From the NCBI GenBank assembly GCA_902826035.1, contig CADEDG010000006.1, positions 14,706-50,009 of the forward strand: a DNA stretch of 35,304 bases. The letters are read 5' to 3'. This DNA is from an uncultured Alphaproteobacteria bacterium (lineage in GTDB: Bacteria; Pseudomonadota; Alphaproteobacteria; Caulobacterales; Aquidulcibacteraceae). The notes beneath the pieces were generated by a model. The model was not told the origin of the DNA, made no database searches, and saw nothing but the letters and a program-made list of their open reading frames with translations. Positions 14,783 through 21,020 of the stretch are shown here, piece by piece. Numbering within the stretch: the first letter of the stretch is position 1; each line of letters starts with the position of its first letter. A program made the position numbers and the translations under genes.

Positions 14783-15289
14783 CTATGACAATGCGAGCAT
14801 GTAGCATCGCAGAATTCCGCTGCCGCTCACAAAACTTTGCCTTACGTCGTCGATCGACACAGGCGGAAACGACTTTCGGCTATGCACAAAAGTGTGCCGC
14901 CATTCGATTATGTTCACATAAGCCTGTGATGAAGGTATTTTAAATTTCGCCAGCGTTAGTCCGTCAGAGCGAGCGACAAGCCTATCTAGGCGCATCCGGT
15001 AGTTACTCCCAAAGCGATTGATGAAGTCGTCCTTTATTTGACCCACTTTGATTCTAGCATTCATGCGATCGAGTGACTTCGAGATATAGTTCGCAAATAC
15101 CGGGTGCCGCGACGTCGAAAATATCGACAGACAACTCCGTGCATATTCTTCCCAATGCCCGACCAACATCACGCAAAGCGATCCAACTAGGTTCGCGTGA
15201 GAGGTGGGGGGCGCGGTTTGTAGAACATCCGAAATTGTCTGGATGTCCAAAACGCATGCCGAGAGACAAGAGGTGTACGCGGCCTTCAC
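14783..15289 (-). CDS. HEPN-domain protein, putative RNase, partner of DUF262 gene
   Basis: A 168-aa helical protein. Residues 131-136 (RHTFVH, in IIEWRHTFVHSR) form the R-x4-H motif that marks active HEPN ribonucleases. A conserved acidic helix (GSLCVMLVGHWEEYARSC, about 36-53) precedes it, as in the MAE_28990/RiboL-PSP-like HEPN groups. HEPN proteins act in toxin-antitoxin, abortive infection and other RNA-cutting defence systems. The gene starts at GTG 15289, which overlaps the TGA of the DUF262 gene as GTGA, so the two are coupled. Base composition is much lower in G+C than its neighbours (line 14881-14940 has 24 of 60 G+C), pointing to recent transfer. The exact HEPN subfamily is uncertain. 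Confidence 0.7.
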   Translation of the reverse strand: MKAAYTSCLSACVLDIQTISDVLQTAPPTSHANLVGSLCVMLVGHWEEYARSCLSIFSTSRHPVFANYISKSLDRMNARIKVGQIKDDFINRFGSNYRMRLDRLVARSDGLTLAKFKIPSSQAYVNIIEWRHTFVHSRKSFPPVSIDDVRQSFVSGSGILRCYMLALS

Positions 15290-16365
15290 GGAAGCATCGC
15301 TGTTGCCCGCGCCAGGCGCCCCTTCACGAAGGCAGCATCGGCTGTAGATCGTTCGGTATAGCGCTTAAAATCGGGGTCACTGGTTAGCGCTTTGAACGCC
15401 AAAGGTAGCTTTGGCCAATCGATCGTTTGCTTTTTGAGAAGCGTGACCATCACCGCGTCCATCGCCGCTGAGTTCAAGCCTGCGCGCAGGTGAAACGGCT
15501 TGGCCCGCAGTTGAGCCACGACGTTCTTGAGGATTTCGGGCATTCGTGCGAAGAAATCTTTCGCCTCAGCCGTATCGCCTTGGCGATGCACGGCAAGCGT
15601 ATCATTTAGGAAACCTTTGAAAGGCCGTTCGTACGCGGCTTCCCTGGCCCACAGCGAAAAAATTCGAAGCAAAAGCTCAACGTCTTTCTGGTATCGGTCA
15701 GGGTCATCGCGTCCGACAATCTTTCGCCACGCTTCTAGCTTGTTGAGCGTCTGAAGTTGATCGACGAAGGGGCCGTAATAGACGCAGTTTCTGATTTCCT
15801 GAGGCTTTAGCGGTGTGCCGCCAGTGTTAAGACGCTCGAACACTTGGTACATGCTGGAATCGCTGTTCTGCGGACTGATTTGGCGAATAGTTATCCCGCG
15901 GAGCGTTGAAAACCTCAGTTTACGCCTGTCATCGTCGGTCAAGTCGACGTACCGCTTCGCATTAAATGGGCTCTTGTTCGAAAGCTCCAATGCGAACACG
16001 CGCCGCGTACCGTTAGCCGCGACATCCCCGTAGTAGCCGTCTAGAAAATCAACGATCGTGCGGATGCGCTGTTGTCCGTCGATGACAATCAGCTTCTTGT
16101 TGTCGGCCTGATAGAAAAACACGGGCGGTACGGGCAGCCCCGACAGAAAGGATTCGATCAGCGCAGATGCTTGCTTGATGGTCCAAACGTATTTGCGTTG
16201 AAATAAAGGGATTTCGACGTCTTTCCCGTCCCAGCTGCTTTTCAATGTCTCGAGATTGAAGTCGCTGGGATACGACAGTAGATCAAAGACGACGTACGAC
16301 GAGACTTCGTCCTCTTCCTTTTCGACGGTCAGGTCCGTTTCTTTCTCTAGGTCTTGCGCAGCCAT
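15286..16365 (-). CDS. DUF262 (ParB/GmrSD-N-like) protein
   Basis: A 359-aa protein with a DUF262 domain, the ParB-like nucleotide-using fold found at the N-terminus of GmrSD type IV restriction enzymes. Visible family motifs: IPLFQRKYVW (52-61), the DGQQR box (96-100) within VIDGQQRIRTIVDFLDG, and FERLNTGGTPLKPQEIRN in the middle. The C-terminal third is helical and shows no DUF1524 HNH nuclease motif, so the cutting function may come from the coupled HEPN protein. I chose ATG 16365 because AGGAG lies about 8 bases upstream and a charged N-terminus begins there; the frame is open to 16437. It is first in a two-gene unit. One line (15361-15420) has only 31 of 60 G+C, against 44 of 60 in line 17581-17640. 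Confidence 0.88.
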   Translation of the reverse strand: MAAQDLEKETDLTVEKEEDEVSSYVVFDLLSYPSDFNLETLKSSWDGKDVEIPLFQRKYVWTIKQASALIESFLSGLPVPPVFFYQADNKKLIVIDGQQRIRTIVDFLDGYYGDVAANGTRRVFALELSNKSPFNAKRYVDLTDDDRRKLRFSTLRGITIRQISPQNSDSSMYQVFERLNTGGTPLKPQEIRNCVYYGPFVDQLQTLNKLEAWRKIVGRDDPDRYQKDVELLLRIFSLWAREAAYERPFKGFLNDTLAVHRQGDTAEAKDFFARMPEILKNVVAQLRAKPFHLRAGLNSAAMDAVMVTLLKKQTIDWPKLPLAFKALTSDPDFKRYTERSTADAAFVKGRLARATAMLP

Positions 16366-16488
16366 GCTTCCGACTCCTGGCGGTAGTCCGGCCCCTACGC
16401 TGATCGACATAGATAATGTGATCAAGAGGAAAGCCACCCGCGTGTACCAAACACACGCTCACTCCGCCCCACTTCTTCGGCTACGCGA

Positions 16489-16620
16489 TCAGCGACGCGC
16501 TTGGTCCTGGCAGCGCTCCAAAGTTCCGCGCGCAGCGCACGGGCCAACGCCGCGCGCGTCCAAAACGCACCGAAGCAGTTCCTCTGGCGATTGTTCCTGA
16601 GCGTCCGAAATCGGCGACAT
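16489..16620 (-). CDS. Possible 43-aa small protein downstream of hemolysin III
   Basis: A short frame starting at ATG 16620, eight bases beyond the hemolysin III stop and on the same strand, with a G-rich AGGGGGG ribosome-like stretch just upstream. The product is polar (MSPISDAQEQSPEELLRCVL at the start) with three cysteines and an Arg-rich end. I do not recognise it. Position and ribosome site support it; length and lack of a known family do not. Confidence 0.35.
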   Translation of the reverse strand: MSPISDAQEQSPEELLRCVLDARGVGPCAARGTLERCQDQARR

Positions 16621-16628
16621 CCGCCCCC

Positions 16629-17291
16629 CTAAGCAAACACCACCCCCGTCAACACCGCCGCGTAATGTACGCCCGCCGCCGCCATCACGAACCCGTGCCA
16701 GATCGCGCGGCGGAAGGGGAGGCGCTCGGCGACATAAAACGGAATCCCGATCATGTAGAGTAGCCCGCCGATCGCCAGCAGGATCAGCCCCGCCAGCGGC
16801 ACGCCTTCCAGCATCGGCCCTGTCGCGGCGACCACGAGCCAGCCGAGCGCCACATAAAACGCGATCCAGATTTTCTTCGACACGCCCGGCAGAAACAATT
16901 TCCCGGCGACCCCAATCAAGGCCAGCGCCCAGACCACGCTGGTCATCGAGATCGCCCAGGCGCCGTCGAAGCGCAAAGTCGTGAACGGCGTGTAGGTGCC
17001 GGCGATCATCAGGAAAATCGCGGCGTGATCGAAGCGGCGCAGCAGCGCCTTGCGCGCCGGCGCTTCGGTCAAATTGTACGCCATCGAGCAGCCGATCATC
17101 GCCATCACGCAGACGGCGTAGACCGAAACCGCCGCCGCCATCCCAAGCCCGCCCTGCCAGATGGCGAGGCCAAGTGCTGTGCCCACCGCGAAGGTGAACA
17201 GCGCCAGCGCCACCCCATGCACCCAGCCATCGACCAGCTTTTCGAGCCGGGTCGGGTAATGGAGCTTGGGAAGCAAATCAGTGAGAGTCAT
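16629..17291 (-). CDS. trhA: Hemolysin III / TrhA family membrane protein
   Basis: A 220-aa seven-helix membrane protein of the hemolysin III (TrhA, YqfA-like) group in the PAQR superfamily. In E. coli the homologue influences membrane energetics and fatty-acid composition; the name hemolysin comes from Bacillus. Family features: WVHGVAL in the first helix, the SMAYNL segment in place of the common SxLYH, FDHAAIFLMIAGTYTPF, and a late HGFVMAAAGVHYAAVL with His residues expected to bind zinc. I prefer ATG 17291 (MTLTDLLPK) to 17309; neither has a clear ribosome site. Repeat copy B lies between this gene and the divergent DUF4197 gene. Confidence 0.88.
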   Translation of the reverse strand: MTLTDLLPKLHYPTRLEKLVDGWVHGVALALFTFAVGTALGLAIWQGGLGMAAAVSVYAVCVMAMIGCSMAYNLTEAPARKALLRRFDHAAIFLMIAGTYTPFTTLRFDGAWAISMTSVVWALALIGVAGKLFLPGVSKKIWIAFYVALGWLVVAATGPMLEGVPLAGLILLAIGGLLYMIGIPFYVAERLPFRRAIWHGFVMAAAGVHYAAVLTGVVFA

Positions 17292-17373
17292 GCAGCTAGT
17301 ATGGCGCACCCGGGGGGCCGTGTCCGATCAAAGTTCGCGACCGAGTGTGACGCGAGGGTTGCTTCCCCCCAAT

Positions 17374-17473
17374 CCCCGGAAGAATGCGCAGCATTCCGTC
17401 CGGGGTCCAGGAACACAGGCGGCAGGGTTTATGGGCCCCGAACTTGCGCTTTGCGCAATCCGGGGATGGGTGG
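17374..17473 (+). repeat. Double-hairpin dispersed repeat, copy B
   Basis: Second copy of the repeat at 14386-14484, same orientation. First stem CCCCGGA (17374-17380) with TCCGGGG (17399-17405), inner GAATGC/GCATTC. Second stem CCCCG (17436-17440) with CGGGG (17461-17465), inner stem TTGCGC/GCGCAA at 17444-17458. Both copies end in ATCCGGGGATGGGTGG. The loop region between the stems differs. It lies in the divergent promoter region between trhA and the DUF4197 gene. Confidence 0.8.
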
Positions 17474-17530
17474 GGCGATGATTTATGCTCCAAGGATAGC
17501 GCCGCGCTAGAATGCGCCATGGAGAATCAC

Positions 17531-18214
17531 ATGCGCCGACGTTTGGTGTTGACCGGGTTGTTCGCCGCCGTCGCCGCGCCCGCATTCGCGCAACGCCCGC
17601 TGCTCGACAGCCTCACCCAGCGCGACGCCAGCCGCGGGATCAAGGATGCGCTTGGGCTCGCGGCGATGAACGCCACCACGCGCTTGGCCCAGCCCGACGG
17701 CTTCTGGTCCGACGCGCGCGTGCGCATTCCGCTGCCGGGGCTATTGGGGCGCACGCAGCAGAGCCTGCGCCCGCTGGGACTGTCGCGCCCGCTCGATGCA
17801 CTCCAGGAAAATTTGAACCACGCCGCGGAAACGACGATGCCGCAGGCGGGGCGCTTGTTCGTGAGCGCCGTGCGCGACATCACCATCGCTGACGCCATCG
17901 ACATCGTGCGCGGCCCCGACGATAGCGCCACGCGCTATCTGCGTGGGCGCACCGAAACGCGGCTCACTTCCTTGCTGCGCCCGCCGATGACCCGGGCCCT
18001 GACCGAATCCGGCGCGTTCACCTTGATGCGCTCGGCGCTGCGCGAAGTCGGCCTCGCCAGCACGACCGGCAATCTGCGCACCGAGATCATCAATTTCGCC
18101 ACCGCCAAGGCGCTCGACGGCGCTTTCTTTTTCATCGCCCAGGAAGAACGCGCGATCCGCCGCGATCCGGTGCGTCGCACAACCGATATTTTGCGGCGCG
18201 TGTTCGGTTCGTGA
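17531..18214 (+). CDS. DUF4197 exported protein
   Basis: A 227-aa exported protein with an Arg-rich signal peptide (MRRRLVLTGLFAAVAAPAFA), cleaved probably after AFA; the RRR start could suit the Tat route. The mature part is DUF4197: GIKDALGLAAMNATTRLAQP, DGFW, VRIPLPG, a LN-AAE-like stretch (ENLNHAAETTMPQAGRLF), then ITIADAIDIVRGPDDSATRY and a helical tail. The family has no known function. ATG 17531 is favoured by GGAG 6 bases upstream, which overlaps the earlier ATG at 17519. Its TGA overlaps the GTG of the next gene as GTGA, so the pair is coupled. Confidence 0.85.
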   Translation: MRRRLVLTGLFAAVAAPAFAQRPLLDSLTQRDASRGIKDALGLAAMNATTRLAQPDGFWSDARVRIPLPGLLGRTQQSLRPLGLSRPLDALQENLNHAAETTMPQAGRLFVSAVRDITIADAIDIVRGPDDSATRYLRGRTETRLTSLLRPPMTRALTESGAFTLMRSALREVGLASTTGNLRTEIINFATAKALDGAFFFIAQEERAIRRDPVRRTTDILRRVFGS

Positions 18215-19119
18215 GCGCTGATTTTCGCCGCGTAACATTCGACCTTCCAGGCGGCGTGATGGCAGGCATCGCCATCGGCCGCGACACGCCCAATCCTGAC
18301 ATTGTGTTTCTGCACGCGACCGGCTTCAACACCCTGGCGTATCGCACCATGCTAGCGCCGCTGGGGGAGCGCTATCATGTGTTGGCGCTCGATCTGCGAG
18401 GTCACGGCCGCACGCGCCTGCCGACGCCCTTGTGGGGGTATGCCTCTTGGCGTCGGCACGCCGACGATGTCGCCAAGCTGCTGGAAAGCCGGTTCACAGT
18501 GCCTGTGACGCTCGCTGGGCATTCGCTGGGCGCCACGGTTGCGCTGCTGCTCGCAGGCCGGCGACCCGATCTGACAGCCTCGTTGGCGCTGATCGAGTCG
18601 GTGATGCAGCCCGCAATGTTTTACTCGGCCATGCAAGTGTTCGGGGCAACGACCATGATGCGTGCGTTGTTTCCCCTGGCGCGCGCGGCCCGCAAGCGGC
18701 GCAATGTGTTTCCTGATCGCGAAACCGCCGTGCGCGCGTTTTCCGGGCGCAGCGTGTTTAAGGCGTTCACCCGCGAGATGCTCGAGGACTATGTTAGCGA
18801 TGGATTGATCGAGGACGGAGAGGGCGCATTCAAGCTCGCCTGCGCGCCGGCCTACGAAGCGGCGACGTTCGCCGCACAACGGCACGATCCATGGGCGGCG
18901 TTGCGGCGCGTCTCGTGTCCACTAGTCCTGTTGCGTGCGGAACGCCAATCGACCGTGTCGCCGGCTGCGTTACGACGCATCACGGCGCTTCGACCCGATG
19001 CGCGCGTCGCTACCGTCGAAGGCGCCGGCCACATGCTGCCGATGGAACGTCCTGACCGCGCGCGTGCCGCCATCGAAAGCGCGGTGCTGATGCGGCGGGG
19101 TGCGTTGGTGGAAAACTAA
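18211..19119 (+). CDS. Alpha/beta hydrolase
   Basis: A 302-aa alpha/beta-hydrolase-fold enzyme without a signal peptide. The oxyanion segment FLHATGFN (residues 33-40) follows strand 3, the DLRGHG block is present, the nucleophile elbow is GHSLGA with the serine near residue 109, and the catalytic His lies in GAGHMLPMERP near the end. The acid is probably the Asp/Glu after the RAERQSTV stretch. The substrate is not predictable. It starts at GTG 18211 overlapping the DUF4197 stop. Its TAA overlaps the TAG of the convergent thioesterase gene (19116-19119, CTAA), so the two mRNAs overlap tail to tail. Confidence 0.88.
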   Translation: MSADFRRVTFDLPGGVMAGIAIGRDTPNPDIVFLHATGFNTLAYRTMLAPLGERYHVLALDLRGHGRTRLPTPLWGYASWRRHADDVAKLLESRFTVPVTLAGHSLGATVALLLAGRRPDLTASLALIESVMQPAMFYSAMQVFGATTMMRALFPLARAARKRRNVFPDRETAVRAFSGRSVFKAFTREMLEDYVSDGLIEDGEGAFKLACAPAYEAATFAAQRHDPWAALRRVSCPLVLLRAERQSTVSPAALRRITALRPDARVATVEGAGHMLPMERPDRARAAIESAVLMRRGALVEN

Positions 19120-19820
19120 GGTGCAAGCGCGATGACGCGCTCGCGCATGCGCTGCAACAACGCTGGCGAAGGCGCGATGGTCTGGCGGGTGATTGTATCG
19201 AAGGTGAGCGCTATTACTTCGAAGGTCGCCCACGCGCCGCCGCGCTCGGGATCCAGAATCCAGTGGCAAAGGCGCATGGTCTTTTCGTTGACCTCAGCGA
19301 CGCCGGAATGAATTTCGATGAGTTCGCCCGCGCGAGGCCAGGCACAGAAGCGTAGTCGCGCTTCGACGACCGCGCCGGCCGGCGCGACCTCGACGCCCTG
19401 TGCGGCGGCGTCAGCAGCCATCTCGGCGCGCCACCCGCTTAGAAAGTTGGGTACTGAATCCGAAACCCGCCCCAAGAAATGCTCGCCGCGCAAGCGGCCG
19501 AAGGAATCGCATTGGTCGGGCGTGACCAGGCTCGCGCCGATGCGTTCGGCGCCGAGTTCGCGCGCGCGGGCGATGCTCGCCGTGTTTGGTGCGCCGCGTG
19601 GTTTTAACGAACGCACGAGCGCGTGCGCTGGCGCCTTGCACGCCAAACGAGCGGCTGCCGCGCGCGTGCGCTGCGACCATGCAAATGATTGGAAGCCGCG
19701 CGTGTCGGCGTGGGCCACGCGCAGTGTGAAGGCGGAAGCGGGCGCGCCGTCGCCATGGCGCATATCGAGGCAGATCTGCGCCTCGCTCTCGTCGAGCTTC
19801 AGCACGCCCCCGTGCATCAT
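19116..19820 (-). CDS. Double-hotdog thioesterase, 3' part after frameshift
   Basis: 234-aa frame carrying the second part of an acyl-CoA thioesterase with two hotdog domains. It opens inside the first domain (MMHGGVLKLDESEAQICLDM) and contains the full second domain (LGAERIGASLVTPDQCDSFG, then LRGEHFLGRVSDSVPNFLSG). The upstream frame ends in KEARAGAP, which is the natural lead-in to MMHGGVL. The stop TAA of the first frame and this ATG share a base (TAATG), so re-initiation is possible. But the break falls in the middle of a hotdog fold, so a lost base near 19820 (real or sequencing) is more likely than two designed proteins. Substrate unknown. Confidence 0.7.
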   Translation of the reverse strand: MMHGGVLKLDESEAQICLDMRHGDGAPASAFTLRVAHADTRGFQSFAWSQRTRAAAARLACKAPAHALVRSLKPRGAPNTASIARARELGAERIGASLVTPDQCDSFGRLRGEHFLGRVSDSVPNFLSGWRAEMAADAAAQGVEVAPAGAVVEARLRFCAWPRAGELIEIHSGVAEVNEKTMRLCHWILDPERGGAWATFEVIALTFDTITRQTIAPSPALLQRMRERVIALAP

Positions 19821-20059
19821 TACGGCGCCCCAGCGCGCGCCTCTTTGAGGAAGCGAATATGCGCCTCGCGCGGAATCAGGGTGGCGCCGGCGGTTTTCGT
19901 GTATGCGCGCGGCATTTCGAGTTGGTGGGCAAGATGGGCGAGCCCGATTAGCGCGCGCTCCAGGTGGAAGCGAATGTTGAGATGGCCGCCATCGTCGCAT
20001 TCCCAAGCGTTGACGCTGCCTTTGTAGAGCGGCGCAGGCAGGAGTGCGGGATCGGTCAC
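19820..20059 (-). CDS. Double-hotdog thioesterase, 5' part before frameshift
   Basis: 79-aa frame with the start of the first hotdog domain: NAWECDDGGHLNIRFHLERA, the WECDxxGHxN-type opening of this thioesterase group, then PREAHIRFLKEARAGAP and TAA. GTG at 20059 overlaps the TGA of the Zur-like gene as GTGA, so it should be coupled to it. ATG at 20071, inside the zur-like gene, is an alternative. The product on its own lacks half the fold. With one base restored near 19820 it would join the downstream 234-aa frame to make a protein of about 314 aa. Confidence 0.65.
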   Translation of the reverse strand: MTDPALLPAPLYKGSVNAWECDDGGHLNIRFHLERALIGLAHLAHQLEMPRAYTKTAGATLIPREAHIRFLKEARAGAP

Positions 20060-20517
20060 GCCGCCTGGCATTTCGAGCAGAGGCCGGAAGCTTCGATCAT
20101 GGTGCGGCGGATGGCGAACCCGTCGCGCTTTGCGGCGTCGGTTAGATCGACGAGCGCGTGGCCGGCGTCGAACTCTTCCGCCGCACCGCATTTTTCGCAG
20201 ATGAGAAAAATGGTCGATCGCGCACATGCGCCAATGTCGCAGGCCATGAAGGCGTTGAGGCTTTCTATGCGGTGCGCCAATCCCATGCGCACCAGGAAGT
20301 CGAGCGCGCGATAGATGGTCGGTGGCTTAGCCTGGCCCCTCTCGTGATCGAGCAGCGGCAACAGGTCGTAGGCCTTAGCCGGCGCGTGATGATCAAGCAG
20401 CAGCTCCAGCACGCGCTGGCGAAGCGGGGTCAGTGTTTCGCCCGCCGTTTCGCAACGCCGGCGCGCTTCGGCGAGCTGTTCGTCGCGGCTGGCGTGATGA
20501 TGACCCATAGCCGCCAT
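20056..20517 (-). CDS. Fur-family regulator, Zur-like
   Basis: A 153-aa Fur-superfamily repressor, most like the zinc-responsive Zur. The N-terminal winged helix includes LTPLRQRVLELLLDHHAPAK and KPPTIYRALDFLVRMGLAHR, the DNA-recognition region; the PPTxYRALDFLxxxGLxHRIESLNAF pattern is Zur-typical. The C-terminal dimer and metal part has the two CxxC zinc pairs, FLICEKCG and GLCSKC. It should repress zinc-uptake genes when zinc is plentiful. None are visible in the window, and no clear Zur box was seen in the divergent region 20518-20644. An N-terminal His cluster (MGHHHAS) is notable. It is coupled by GTGA to the thioesterase. Confidence 0.9.
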   Translation of the reverse strand: MAAMGHHHASRDEQLAEARRRCETAGETLTPLRQRVLELLLDHHAPAKAYDLLPLLDHERGQAKPPTIYRALDFLVRMGLAHRIESLNAFMACDIGACARSTIFLICEKCGAAEEFDAGHALVDLTDAAKRDGFAIRRTMIEASGLCSKCQAA

Positions 20518-20644
20518 GATCGCAGGGTCGCTGCGTCAGCGAAAGGCGTCAGGCTTTGGATCGCGTGCGCAATGGAACTTTACAAGAACATTGGACTCAG
20601 GTAGATATCAGAACATTAGCCGAACACACTGCAGGGGGCTCAGC

Positions 20645-21019
20645 ATGAACGAAGCATTTTTCCGTGGAATTTCAGGACGTTTGCACCGCTTTACTGCGCA
20701 CCGTCCGGACTCCCATTTTGCGCCGGCGCCGGCGGTCTATTTTTTTGCCCGTCCGGGCCCGGCGGGGCGCGGTTGGACGCCGCTGTTTTTGTCTCGCACC
20801 GCAAATCTCGCCAAGCGCTTGACCGCGCACGAACAATGGCCGGAGGCGCAATTGCTGGGCGCCACGCACATCCTTGTGTGCGAACATGACGAGCGCGATG
20901 CGCGCGAATATGTCGAGGCTGACCTCGCCCAGGCGCTGAAGCCGGTCATGAACGGTCCGTTGCTTGAGGCCGAGCCAGCGGAACCTGCAGCCGCGCTCAA
21001 GCTGGTTTGGGCCGCCTGA
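20645..21019 (+). CDS. Degenerate GIY-YIG-like protein
   Basis: A 124-aa cytosolic protein. The central part AVYFFARPGPAGRGW, PLFLSRTANLAKRLTAHEQW, PEAQLLGATHILVCEHD, then ADLAQALKPVMN follows the layout of a GIY-YIG-like nuclease family (normally GxYxF, then LYVGxTxDLxxRLxxHxxW, then GATHVH, then DLIxxLxPxLN). The GIY and YIG positions are changed here (AVYFF, PLFLS), so catalytic activity is doubtful. GGGGG about 7 bases before ATG 20645 is a strong ribosome site. It ends one base from the stop of the convergent TIR-TPR gene. Assignment rests on remembered family pattern only. Confidence 0.6.
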   Translation: MNEAFFRGISGRLHRFTAHRPDSHFAPAPAVYFFARPGPAGRGWTPLFLSRTANLAKRLTAHEQWPEAQLLGATHILVCEHDERDAREYVEADLAQALKPVMNGPLLEAEPAEPAAALKLVWAA

Positions 21020-21020
21020 A

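Noticed and set aside
20518..20644. Zur box in the zur-like divergent region
   Set aside because: No TATAAC-type dyad of the known Zur consensus was seen.
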